Assembly: GCA_947474435.1 (NCBI GenBank)
Contig: CANJII010000002.1
Span: forward strand, 98,202 to 154,665
DNA length: 56,464 nt
Reading direction: 5' to 3'
From: Chitinophagaceae bacterium
GTDB taxonomy: Bacteria > Bacteroidota > Bacteroidia > Chitinophagales > UBA10324
Below the pieces are notes generated by a model. That model did not search any database. It saw only the letters and a list, made by a program, of their open reading frames with translations, and was not told the origin of the DNA. Made by a program: the position numbers and the translations under genes. Of the stretch, positions 37,060 through 45,694 are shown piece by piece; positions within the stretch are counted from its first letter, which is position 1, and every line of letters starts with the position of its first letter.

Positions 37060-38349
37060 GTGATACGAAAAATAAAAACCCGGATTGAACTCATTCACAT
37101 GCTGTGTCAGGCAGCAGAGATTGAACATCAATTATTGCTGATTTATTTATTCTCTTCATTTTCATTGAAACAAAATATATCAGAAGGTGGAGTTACTGAA
37201 GAACAAATACTTAAAATAAAATCGTGGAAGCGAAGAATGGTTGGTGTTGCCATTGAAGAAATGACTCACCTCTCCATTGTTTCAAATTTATTAACTTCAA
37301 TTGGTGGTGCCCCGCATTTCACTCGCCCTAACCTTCCGCAAGACGAACCCAAATATTATCCCGATGGTTTTCGAATGGATTTAATTCCATTTGGGCGCGA
37401 AGCATTGCAGCGCTTTGTTGCATACGAGCATCCGAACAATGTAAAACTCAATGCTCCTTCATTTGAAAAAACAAAGCATGCAAGAAGATTAAACATGTTG
37501 CAGAAAATAGATTCGGAGCAAATTGTTGCATCTGAAATCACCTATCATACCATTCACGATTTGTATTCGTGTATTCGAAAAGGATTTGAATTATTAGCCG
37601 CTGCAAATCAATCACAGCTTTTTATCGGAAACGAAAAATCACAACTCACTCAGAGAAAACACCTTCACTTGTTTAAAGAATTAATTCCGATTTGTGATTT
37701 GAATTCAGTAGAACAATCTATTGAAATAATACTGGAACAAGGCGAAGGAACCAACAGTGACATTGAAGGACACTTTAAAGTTTTTAAAGATATTTTAGAA
37801 GAGTATGAAGCTGAAGTGAAAGCAGCGCAGGAGAAAAATATTTTGTTTGAACCTTCAAGACCTTGTATTGAAAATCCGTTTTTGCATCAGCCATCCGATT
37901 CATCTGCAGTAAATATTATTACTGATGAATTCACTGCTGAAATTTCGTTGTTGTTCAATGCGTGTTATGATTTAATGATGAAAATTCTTGTGCGCACATT
38001 CGCGCATCACGAAGAAACCAATGAAGAAATTGCGTTGCTCGCCGATGTTTTTATTTCGTTCATGCACGATGTGATTTCTCCTTTGGGAGAACTGCTCACT
38101 TCGCTACCTGCCGGAAAACATTTTCCCGAAAAAACTGCCGGACCATCATTTGAGTTTTCAAGAGACCTGCATTTGATTCCACATAAAAAACCTGCTTGGA
38201 TAATTTTCAATGAAGAAATGGAAATGCTTTCAACTTTTGCTTTAGAAATTTCAACCCATGAACGGGCAACTGAAAATTCAAAAAACATTCTTTCTTATGT
38301 TGCAGAAAAAATGAGCGGATTTTTAGTTCTGTTAAATAAGAAAATTTAA
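37060..38349 (+). CDS. Ferritin-like domain protein (PF12902 type)
   Basis: 429 residues from a GTG start, the only possible upstream start since an in-frame stop lies 9 bases before; the next ATG is codon 14. A ferritin-like helical bundle is suggested by E20-x-E22-H23 (CQAAEIEHQLLLIYLF) and E66-E67-x-x-H70 (AIEEMTHLSIVSNLL), ligands for a possible di-iron site, followed by GGAPHFTRPNLP. This matches the PF12902 family found in iminophenyl-pyruvate synthase VioB-like proteins and in many stand-alone proteins. The C-terminal 200 residues are helical and not recognised. No secondary-metabolite genes are adjacent; 19 bases after the T9SS gene. Confidence 0.75.
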   Translation: MIRKIKTRIELIHMLCQAAEIEHQLLLIYLFSSFSLKQNISEGGVTEEQILKIKSWKRRMVGVAIEEMTHLSIVSNLLTSIGGAPHFTRPNLPQDEPKYYPDGFRMDLIPFGREALQRFVAYEHPNNVKLNAPSFEKTKHARRLNMLQKIDSEQIVASEITYHTIHDLYSCIRKGFELLAAANQSQLFIGNEKSQLTQRKHLHLFKELIPICDLNSVEQSIEIILEQGEGTNSDIEGHFKVFKDILEEYEAEVKAAQEKNILFEPSRPCIENPFLHQPSDSSAVNIITDEFTAEISLLFNACYDLMMKILVRTFAHHEETNEEIALLADVFISFMHDVISPLGELLTSLPAGKHFPEKTAGPSFEFSRDLHLIPHKKPAWIIFNEEMEMLSTFALEISTHERATENSKNILSYVAEKMSGFLVLLNKKI

Positions 38350-38505
38350 AATATCCATATATCAGAACTTTTAACATCAAAGCAATTATTGCCATTTGTT
38401 TTAATGTATAAAAATCAATTTTGATCACGACCAAATAACCACACCTATTTTATTTGACAGGCATTAATTAACATCAACAAAAAAACTCACCTACATTTCA
38501 CCCCA

Positions 38506-39951
38506 ATGAAATGGTTTAAGTTAATCTTATTCCCTGTTGTAGGCATTATTATAATGCTTTGGATGAAAAAAAACGGATTGCCTCTATTGGCTGCCCGCAT
38601 GAGTTTTTTATTAATCTGGATAGCCGGTTGGTGGATGAGCGAAGCCATTGACCTTGCTGTTACTTCATTGATACCAATTATATTTTTCCCATTGATGGGA
38701 ATCATGAACGCCGACAAAACTGCCGCTCAATACATGGAGCAAACAATCTTCCTTTTCATTGGCGGTTTCTTTCTGGCGTATGCTATGGAGAAGTGGCACC
38801 TGCACAGCCGCATGGCATATAAAATCATATTGCTGCTCGGCAATAAACCTTCGCGCATATTGCTTGGCATCATGGTTACCACTTACATAATCACTATGTG
38901 GATTTCAAATACAGCCACAACCATTATGTTGTTTTCGGCAGTGCTCGCCATTATCCGCAACGAAAAACTTTTTCATCCGCATGGTCATAAGCGCGTGGCG
39001 GCGGCATACATGTTAGCACTTGCATATACTGCCTCCATTGGCGGTTTCTCCACTTTAGTTGGTACGCCACCCAATATGATATTCGCTGGGTTTTATGAAA
39101 AAATGGTTGAAGGTGCTGAGTCAATAAATTTCCTCCGCTGGTTTGTGTTTGCTTTCCCCATCAGCATCAGCTTTTTTGTTTTGGCATACTTTGTTTTGCG
39201 TTTTTATGTAATTGGAAAAAAATATGATTTGCCATTTGACATGCAACACATACGCGACGAACTAAATCAAATGGGAAAACTGAGCCGTGAAGAAAAATCG
39301 GTGATGACCGTTTTTTTTATCACAGTACTATTATGGTTCACCCGCGCCGATATTGATTTCGGAAATTTTAAAATGACCGGGTGGAATAATTTGTTTGGTT
39401 TTCCAGCTTATATAAAGGATAGTACAGTGGCCATACTTGCCGGCTTCGCGCTCTTTTTAATTCCTGCTTCAAAACATAAAAACGAAAATATTTTAGAATG
39501 GAAGGATGTAACAAAACTTCCATTTAAAATAATATTGTTATTCGGTTGCGGTTTCGCCATAGCTGAGGGTTTTGAAATTACAGGACTTGATAAAATTTTA
39601 GCAGAAAATCTGGTTGCGCTAAAAGCAATGCCCCCGTGGTTAATTATATTGTCGGTGATTGCATTCGTAACACTGTTATCTGAAATGGCAAGCAATGTGG
39701 CAAGTGTGCAATTAATCCTACCGATATTAATACCACTGAGTGTAACCCTCGGCGTTGACCCTTTAACATTGATGGTGCCTGCCACCATTGCCGCATCATT
39801 CGGATACATGTTGCCGGTGGCCACAGCTGCCAACACAATAGTTTATGGCAGTGGTTACATTGACACAAAAACGATGTACCGTGTGGGATTTATTTTTAAT
39901 GTGATAGGAATAATACTACTCACCCTGTTTGCTGTATTCCGGAAGTTCTGA
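38506..39951 (+). CDS. SLC13/DASS family sodium-coupled anion symporter
   Basis: 481 residues with about eleven membrane segments. The family hallmarks are present: the SNT motif in WISNTATTIMLFSAV, GGFSTLVGTPPNMIFAGF, and the second SNx motif in LLSEMASNVASVQLILPILI, then PATIAASFGYMLPVATAANTIVYGSG. Relatives (VcINDY, SdcS) import dicarboxylates such as succinate or citrate with Na+; some move sulfate or phosphate. It is a monocistronic gene with 157 bases of upstream DNA in which no clear promoter was seen. Confidence 0.93.
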   Translation: MKWFKLILFPVVGIIIMLWMKKNGLPLLAARMSFLLIWIAGWWMSEAIDLAVTSLIPIIFFPLMGIMNADKTAAQYMEQTIFLFIGGFFLAYAMEKWHLHSRMAYKIILLLGNKPSRILLGIMVTTYIITMWISNTATTIMLFSAVLAIIRNEKLFHPHGHKRVAAAYMLALAYTASIGGFSTLVGTPPNMIFAGFYEKMVEGAESINFLRWFVFAFPISISFFVLAYFVLRFYVIGKKYDLPFDMQHIRDELNQMGKLSREEKSVMTVFFITVLLWFTRADIDFGNFKMTGWNNLFGFPAYIKDSTVAILAGFALFLIPASKHKNENILEWKDVTKLPFKIILLFGCGFAIAEGFEITGLDKILAENLVALKAMPPWLIILSVIAFVTLLSEMASNVASVQLILPILIPLSVTLGVDPLTLMVPATIAASFGYMLPVATAANTIVYGSGYIDTKTMYRVGFIFNVIGIILLTLFAVFRKF

Positions 39952-40181
39952 TTTAAAATTTTTCATATTAGAAAAGCAGTATGACCATTCAGAATGAAAT
40001 TACCAGATTGACTATTTTTTTTAATCGTAGCAGAAAACATCAAACTAAGAATTTACCTTAATGCCTTTTTTATCGTTGAGGAAATAGGGCTTAAATTTTC
40101 AACCGTTTTGTTACTACTATTTTTATGATTAACAGATTTTTATTCCAACAATTTTCGTTGGTATAATTATAATATCCTCCC

Positions 40182-40219
40182 AAAAAAAACTGTCCCGATT
40201 CAATTAAGAACCGGGACAG
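40182..40219 (-). terminator. Intrinsic terminator of the fsa-type gene
   Basis: An 8-bp perfect GC-rich stem (CTGTCCCG / CGGGACAG, 40190-40197 with 40212-40219) and 14-base loop; on the minus strand it is followed at once by eight T. It lies about 50 bases past the aldolase stop. The rest of the 39952-40266 gap shows no gene. Confidence 0.88.
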
Positions 40220-40266
40220 AAAAAAGCTTTAACTATGGCTACAAGGTCTCTGCTTTTATTGTTTCA

Positions 40267-40923
40267 TTAAGCCTGAGATTTTTTAAAGTCTGATAAAAAT
40301 TTTTCTAACCCAATGTCAGTCAACGGATGTTTCAACAATCCAAGTATTGCATCCAACGGACATGTAACAACATGTGCTCCCACTTCAGCACAACGAACAA
40401 TGTGTAACGAACTTCTGATAGAAGCGGCAAGTACCTGAGTCGGATAACCATATATACCATATATCTGAACAATCTGGGCAATCAGCTGAATGCCATCCCA
40501 GTTACTATCATCCACTCGCCCCACAAAAGGAGAGATATAAGTTGCACCGGCTTTGGCAGCCAGTATAGCCTGCCCGGCGGAAAACGCAAGTGTGCAATTG
40601 GTTTTTATTCCCTGTTCTGATAAATACTTAATGGCTTTAATGCCATCCTTAATCATAGGCACTTTAACAACTATGTTCGGATGTAATGCCGCAAGGGTTT
40701 TTCCTTCAGCAATGATGCTTTTATAATCTGTTGAAATAACTTCAGCACTTACATCGCCCTTTACGATTGCACATATTTTTAAATAGTGCTCCATAATTTT
40801 ATCATCGCCCTTGATGCCCTCCTTAGCCATGAGCGATGGGTTGGTAGTTACACCATCAAGAATCCCGAGGTCCTTGGCTTCCTTTATCTGAGTAATGTTG
40901 GCTGTATCTATGAAGAATTTCAT
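40267..40923 (-). CDS. fsa: Fructose-6-phosphate aldolase / transaldolase-like protein
   Basis: 218 residues from ATG 40923 (MKFFIDTANI). A start at 40950 would add nine residues but lies inside the SRP RNA, so the shorter form is chosen. Family features: D6, TTNPSL (26-31), the Schiff-base lysine K87 in IVVKVPM, TNCTLAFSAGQAILAAKAGATYISPFVGRVDD and QVLAASIRSSLHIV. The small TalC/MipB group includes true transaldolases and fructose-6-phosphate aldolases; sequence does not settle which. It has a clear terminator and may be read from the SRP RNA promoter, since only 21 bases separate them. Confidence 0.92.
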   Translation of the reverse strand: MKFFIDTANITQIKEAKDLGILDGVTTNPSLMAKEGIKGDDKIMEHYLKICAIVKGDVSAEVISTDYKSIIAEGKTLAALHPNIVVKVPMIKDGIKAIKYLSEQGIKTNCTLAFSAGQAILAAKAGATYISPFVGRVDDSNWDGIQLIAQIVQIYGIYGYPTQVLAASIRSSLHIVRCAEVGAHVVTCPLDAILGLLKHPLTDIGLEKFLSDFKKSQA

Positions 40924-40944
40924 ACTGAACTTTCGTGTAAGAAA

Positions 40945-41039
40945 GGGCAAGTTACTTATATCGCACCGCTCAACCGTTTACCCTTGCTGCCTTCCGACCC
41001 TGGGGGAGTTCACAGGAGCTGGTCGTATAAGACTTGCCC
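40945..41039 (-). ncRNA. ffs: Signal recognition particle RNA (bacterial small type)
   Basis: About 95 nt on the minus strand. The ends pair (GGGCAAG at the 5' end with CTTGCCC at the 3' end), and the conserved domain IV loop is present: CCAGGGTCGGAAGGCAGCAAGG, split here as CCAGGG, TCGGAAGG and CAGCAAGG. It binds Ffh to target membrane and secreted proteins to the Sec pathway. It lacks the Alu domain. A Bacteroidota promoter lies right upstream. Confidence 0.93.
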
Positions 41040-41043
41040 GCAG

Positions 41044-41073
41044 CAAATGTAAACTGAAAAGCAGTATGACAAT
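41044..41073 (-). promoter_or_regulatory. Promoter of the SRP RNA gene
   Basis: -7 TACATTTG (41044-41051) matches the consensus and ends 4-5 bases before the first paired base of the RNA. An 18-base spacer precedes ATTG (41070-41073), one base from the -33 TTTG. Confidence 0.7.
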
Positions 41074-41262
41074 GAACAATGGAAAGAAAATAGTTTTTAA
41101 CATTTAAAAAAAATCTACTCGGTAAATTTTAATATTGAGAGTCAGTACTTTAACTTATTAGTTTATATATGAAGGAATAAGAACCAGTTGAAATTATTAT
41201 TGAAACTGATAAACTTAGTAGCTAATTGATGGGTTAAGTTTATAGTTTTATGGCTTGATTGA

Positions 41263-43665
41263 ATGAAAAATAATAAATTTCTGCTGTTTTTATTAAGCAT
41301 ATTTCTTTTCCCTTTTTGCACCAAAGGGCAAAAGCAGGCTAATCATTGGTATTTCGGGGATAAAGCTGGTTTAAACTTCAATGGAACCTTATCAGCAATA
41401 GGTTCAGGCAAACTAAATACCCAGGAGGGATGCAGTGCTTATTCAGATCCTCAAACTGGTCAATTACTTTTTTATACGAGCGGAGATACTGTTTGGAACA
41501 GAAATAATATTCCAATGCCAAATGGATTTGGATTAGGTGGACATAATTCAAGTACTCAGTCAGCGCTTGTAGTTCCGAGACCAGGAAGTACCACTCAATT
41601 TTACATTTTTACAACTGGTGCATGGGGCGGAATGAATTCATTAAGCAATGGAAGTTTTAATTTGAATTTAGTTGATATGAGTTTAGCTGGTGGTTTGGGT
41701 GATGTTACAATTAAAAATCAAGTAATTCTTCCGCAGGTTTGCGAAAAACTAACTGCAACTCTTCATTGTAATGGAATTGATTATTGGGTGGTGGTACACA
41801 AATACAACTCTGATAAATTTTATTCTTATTTATTAACTTCAACAGGGTTGTCTGCCGTACCAGTCATAAGTTCACTTGGTATAATTCACGGAGATACATT
41901 AGGAGGTAATGGATTTTCAGCAATCGGATATATGAAAATTTCTCCCGATGGAAAGAAATTAGCGCTCGCTTGTTATACAGATATTAGAACAGTTGAGATT
42001 TTTGATTTTAATTATAACAATGGAATTCTCAGTAATAAAATAACTGATACCATCTGGTTTAATTATCATGGAAATTCCGGTTTATACGGTGTTGCTTTTT
42101 CGCCTGATAATTCGAAACTTTATGTAAGTGATATAAATGATTCAACAATCAATCCGAGTCATGTTTATCAATATGATTTAAGCTCGGGAAATAATGTAAC
42201 CATACTTGCTTCAAAAACAATTATCCAATCTTCAAATACACAAGCATATGGGGCTTTGCAATTAGCTCCCAATGGAAAAATATATTTAGCCAAATCGGCA
42301 AGCCTTAAATTAGATGTAATTAACAATCCGAATGTACAAGGTGCGGGTTGCACATATGTTATTGATGGTTTGCAAATGGGGAATTCGCAAGGACAGCATA
42401 CCAGCAAACTTGGCCTTCCGAATTTTGTAGAAATTTTTAATACCCCAACGCAATTCAAATTAACTTATGATGGTTGTGGTGGAACTTATACTGCAACATT
42501 GCTTGATACAATTATTCCTTACCCCATTACAGTAATCTGGAATTTCGGTGATCCCACAAGTGGAGGTAATAATTCATCCACGCTCTTTAATCCGACGCAT
42601 CAGTTTACTTCTGTCGGAACATTTAATATTTCATTAACAATCACTGCGGGATGCACCAATTTTGTATACAACACGACAGTTGATTTAACTGATAGTTTTC
42701 AGGTTGATTATGGTGCTGATAAAACCATTTGCAATTTCGATAGTGTTCAGTTAACCAATTCGTTTCAAGATGGTGCAAATTATTCATGGTCTCCGGCCAC
42801 CGGTTTAAGTTGTACAAATTGTGCTTCACCAAAAGCATCTCCTGCTGTTACTACTACCTACATTGTTTCAATTGATGATGGCCCAGGTTGTCACGATGAA
42901 GATACTATTGTTATAAATATTTCGAGCGGAGTTACAGCAAGCATTTCAAATGACACTTCAATATGCCCGGGAGAAACAGTACAATTAATTGCATCCGGTG
43001 GGTTAACTTATTTATGGTACAGTGATCAATCTTTATCCGACATTAACATCCCAAATCCAATTGCATCTCCATCTCAAACAACAACTTATTCAGTTATTGT
43101 TTCAATACCCGGATGCTTGCCTGATACTGTGTCAGTTACTGTAAATATTTTTTCATTACCGGTTGTTGATGCAGGTCCAGACCTTACCATTCTGTTGGGC
43201 AACTCTGAATTAATTAATGCAACTTCTGATGGAATTTCATTTTTATGGCAACCCGGATCTGGATTAAACGATTCTGCAATTCTTCAACCACTTGCTGCTC
43301 CTGTTATTACCACCACTTATATAATTACTGCCGATAACGGTTTTGGTTGTTTGGCAACCGACACAGTAGTTGTTTTCGTAACCGATGGAACAATACCTGT
43401 TTTATATTTTCCAAATGCATTTTCGCCGAACGAAGATGGCATAAACGATTTTTTTGACTATTTAAATTTCGGATTCGATAAAATCTGGTTAAAGATATAT
43501 AACCGGTGGGGGCAATTGATTTATGAAACCGATTTACCTCACGATGGTTGGGATGGCAAGGTAGATGACCTGCCGTGTTCAATGGGTGTTTATGTATATT
43601 ATGCAGTTGCCCTAAACCGAGGTGAAAAATATTTCTACAAAGGTAATTTCACTCTTGTTCGATAA
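41263..43665 (+). CDS. Secreted WD40-like/PKD/Ig-like repeat protein with T9SS type B tail
   Basis: 800 residues, signal peptide 1-22. Residues 24-385 form a propeller-like domain opening ANHWYFGDKAGLNF and including IGYMKISPDGKKLALACYTD and GLYGVAFSPDNSKLYVSD. Then a PKD domain (IPYPITVIWNFGDPTSGGNN, about 415-475), three Ig-like repeats (D.G.D.tic....v.l.a....syWsp..glsc..C..P.a.p..TTTYiv), and a CHU_C tail (VLYFPNAFSPNEDGINDFF ... IYNRWGQLIYETD ... GWDGKVDD ... GNFTLVR). It is likely surface-bound and adhesive. The first domain is paralogous to the next gene. Confidence 0.85.
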   Translation: MKNNKFLLFLLSIFLFPFCTKGQKQANHWYFGDKAGLNFNGTLSAIGSGKLNTQEGCSAYSDPQTGQLLFYTSGDTVWNRNNIPMPNGFGLGGHNSSTQSALVVPRPGSTTQFYIFTTGAWGGMNSLSNGSFNLNLVDMSLAGGLGDVTIKNQVILPQVCEKLTATLHCNGIDYWVVVHKYNSDKFYSYLLTSTGLSAVPVISSLGIIHGDTLGGNGFSAIGYMKISPDGKKLALACYTDIRTVEIFDFNYNNGILSNKITDTIWFNYHGNSGLYGVAFSPDNSKLYVSDINDSTINPSHVYQYDLSSGNNVTILASKTIIQSSNTQAYGALQLAPNGKIYLAKSASLKLDVINNPNVQGAGCTYVIDGLQMGNSQGQHTSKLGLPNFVEIFNTPTQFKLTYDGCGGTYTATLLDTIIPYPITVIWNFGDPTSGGNNSSTLFNPTHQFTSVGTFNISLTITAGCTNFVYNTTVDLTDSFQVDYGADKTICNFDSVQLTNSFQDGANYSWSPATGLSCTNCASPKASPAVTTTYIVSIDDGPGCHDEDTIVINISSGVTASISNDTSICPGETVQLIASGGLTYLWYSDQSLSDINIPNPIASPSQTTTYSVIVSIPGCLPDTVSVTVNIFSLPVVDAGPDLTILLGNSELINATSDGISFLWQPGSGLNDSAILQPLAAPVITTTYIITADNGFGCLATDTVVVFVTDGTIPVLYFPNAFSPNEDGINDFFDYLNFGFDKIWLKIYNRWGQLIYETDLPHDGWDGKVDDLPCSMGVYVYYAVALNRGEKYFYKGNFTLVR

Positions 43666-43798
43666 GAGAAAAATTATTTGATAGCTACTGAGTGTTATAG
43701 TGCAAATCATTTTCTTTCCATTTTATTTACGAAACAATTAACATCTAAGTCAGGAAAACGAATTGTTTATTCATTTATCATCCTTCTACTTTTATCAC

Positions 43799-44932
43799 AT
43801 GAATAGAATTTTTTTTCTGCTCCTTATTTCATTTTCATCACCACATTTTTCATTCGCACAAAAAGAAGCATCCATTTGGTTTTTTGGAAAACAGGCAGGA
43901 ATCGACTTCTCTTACTCCTATCCTGTTCCTGTAACTGTTAGCGAAATGAATGTAAAAGAAGGTTGTGTAACCATGTGCAACAGCGGCGGATGGCTGCAAT
44001 TTTACACCAATGGGATGCAGGTTTGGAACAAGTATCACAAAATAATGCCACATGGTAAAACATTAAAAGGTCACGATTCATCATCACAATCAGCCCTTGC
44101 AATTCCGAATCCGGCAAACCCAAATATTATTTATTTGTTTACATCAGATGCAGGCTCCTATGCAAACCCACCGAATAACGGAGTGAGTTATTATAAAATT
44201 GATATGACCAAAGAAAACGGGTTAGGTGATATTGTTGGAAAAGATGTTTTGTTGTTGCCCAATGCTGCTGAAAAATTAACCGCAGTAAAACACAAAAACG
44301 GAAAAGACATTTGGGTAATGGCGCATGGCTGGAATACTAATAATTTTTATTGCTACTTAATTACAAAAGATGGAGTTGCAAAAAATGCGGTCATCACACG
44401 AATTGGAGCCGTTTATCAGGGTGGAATTTCCACTGATGGGAATGCAATTGGTTACATGAAATTTTCACCTGATGGTAAACGATTGTGTTCAGTTATTTAT
44501 GAAAATAATTTTGCAGAGTTGTATGATTTCAATAACGAAACCGGTGAACTTAGTAATTACAAATTGATTTTTACTCCACAAAGCAAACTGGCTTATGGTT
44601 GCGAGTTCAGCCCGAACAGCAAATTATTATACCTTAGTTTTTATGTTACAAACGAAATCTATCAATGGGATATAACACTCAACACCACTGCAGATATTAT
44701 GCAGTCGGCTGTTTTGGTTGCTCAATCACTGGATAAAAAAATGGGGGCATTACAAAATGCTTTGAACGGAAAAATTTATGTGGCCAAGCACAGTGATTAT
44801 TTAGGTTGCATTCAGTATCCGAATATCAAAGGAATTGGCTGCGGATACATTGAACAAGGAATTTATTTAAATGGCGGGGAACCACAATTAGGTTTACCAA
44901 ACTACATTACCAGTTATTTTAATCGTCCATAA
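43799..44932 (+). CDS. Secreted propeller protein, paralog of the 41263 gene's N-terminal domain, without T9SS tail
   Basis: 377 residues from ATG 43799 (MNRIFFLLLISF, signal peptide ending FSFAQ); a longer start at 43763 only adds a non-signal lead. It aligns along its whole length with residues 24-385 of the previous gene: ASIWFFGKQAGIDF, EGCVTMCNSGGWLQFYTNG, SSSQSALAIPNPANPN, AIGYMKFSPDGKRLCSVIYE and GCEFSPNSKLLYLSF. The PKD, Ig-like and CHU_C parts are missing, so it probably stays in the periplasm. Its stop codon overlaps the next start (TAATG). Confidence 0.75.
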   Translation: MNRIFFLLLISFSSPHFSFAQKEASIWFFGKQAGIDFSYSYPVPVTVSEMNVKEGCVTMCNSGGWLQFYTNGMQVWNKYHKIMPHGKTLKGHDSSSQSALAIPNPANPNIIYLFTSDAGSYANPPNNGVSYYKIDMTKENGLGDIVGKDVLLLPNAAEKLTAVKHKNGKDIWVMAHGWNTNNFYCYLITKDGVAKNAVITRIGAVYQGGISTDGNAIGYMKFSPDGKRLCSVIYENNFAELYDFNNETGELSNYKLIFTPQSKLAYGCEFSPNSKLLYLSFYVTNEIYQWDITLNTTADIMQSAVLVAQSLDKKMGALQNALNGKIYVAKHSDYLGCIQYPNIKGIGCGYIEQGIYLNGGEPQLGLPNYITSYFNRP

Positions 44933-45642
44933 TGCGATATGAGCTGATTTATAATGAGCAAAGAAAAATTACCTGGATACTGATTCTTGTCCCTTTAATA
45001 TGGTCGGCCATTTTTATTGGAATCATTCTTTTTATAACCCGAATGCCTGAATGGCTGGTTCTCATTTCTTCAGTTTTGTTATTAGCCGTTTCGTTGATTT
45101 CAGTTTTGTTTGTTATAAAAAAATGGCTGACGATAAAATGCAGTGTAGAAATAACTGATGACTATTTTAAATATTCCATGCATAAAAAATCACCTTTTTA
45201 TTCATACAAGGAAATAAAAATTTCATGGGAAAAAGTAAATAATTTTAAAGTAGAAGGCATAACAAAATCCTTTTATGCTGTATTGAAATTATCAAAGCCA
45301 GCTATGAGATTTAGTTTGTCACCTGAATCATATTCAATAAAACATTTAAACGAATTTTCAGAATTCACCAATGAAGTTGAACTCAAAATATCAAATTACA
45401 ACAGTCAGGCAGAAGAAAAACATTTACATATTATTTCAAACAAAAGCATTTTTGAAAGTATCGGTGCAAGAATGACAGCCGTTGTATTTATTTTGGTTTT
45501 ATCCGCACTGACTATTTCATATAAAATTTACGAACCCGATTTAGCCATTAATTATACCTGGTGGAAAATTATCTGGCTATGGATTATTTCAGCTCCTTAT
45601 CTGATGATGGTTTTTCTGAGTTGGAAAAAAAACAAAGGGTGA
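44932..45642 (+). CDS. Membrane protein with a central PH-like (YcxB-like) domain, unknown function
   Basis: 236 residues. Two helices near the N-terminus (about 13-35 and 41-63), a soluble stretch (65-170; IKCSVEITDDYFKYSMHKKSPFY, EIKISWEKVNNFKVEGITKSFYAVLKLSK) resembling the bacterial PH/YcxB pattern, then two more helices (about 180-198 and 210-230). It begins within the stop codon of the preceding secreted propeller gene, so the two are probably translated together. I cannot assign a role. Confidence 0.6.
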   Translation: MRYELIYNEQRKITWILILVPLIWSAIFIGIILFITRMPEWLVLISSVLLLAVSLISVLFVIKKWLTIKCSVEITDDYFKYSMHKKSPFYSYKEIKISWEKVNNFKVEGITKSFYAVLKLSKPAMRFSLSPESYSIKHLNEFSEFTNEVELKISNYNSQAEEKHLHIISNKSIFESIGARMTAVVFILVLSALTISYKIYEPDLAINYTWWKIIWLWIISAPYLMMVFLSWKKNKG

Positions 45643-45673
45643 TAATTATAATATCAGGAACAAATTATAATTA
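45643..45673. other. AT-only inverted repeat between convergent genes
   Basis: A 10-bp perfect inverted repeat (TAATTATAAT / ATTATAATTA, loop 11) lies between the stop codons at 45642 and 45695. There is no GC in the stem and no strong T run, so it is at best a weak two-way terminator. Confidence 0.3.
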
Positions 45674-45694
45674 CAACAGTTTTCATCAATCCAA

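Noticed and set aside
39408-39836. 142-codon minus-strand frame opposite the DASS transporter
   Set aside because: Antisense shadow of a membrane protein gene with clear family motifs.
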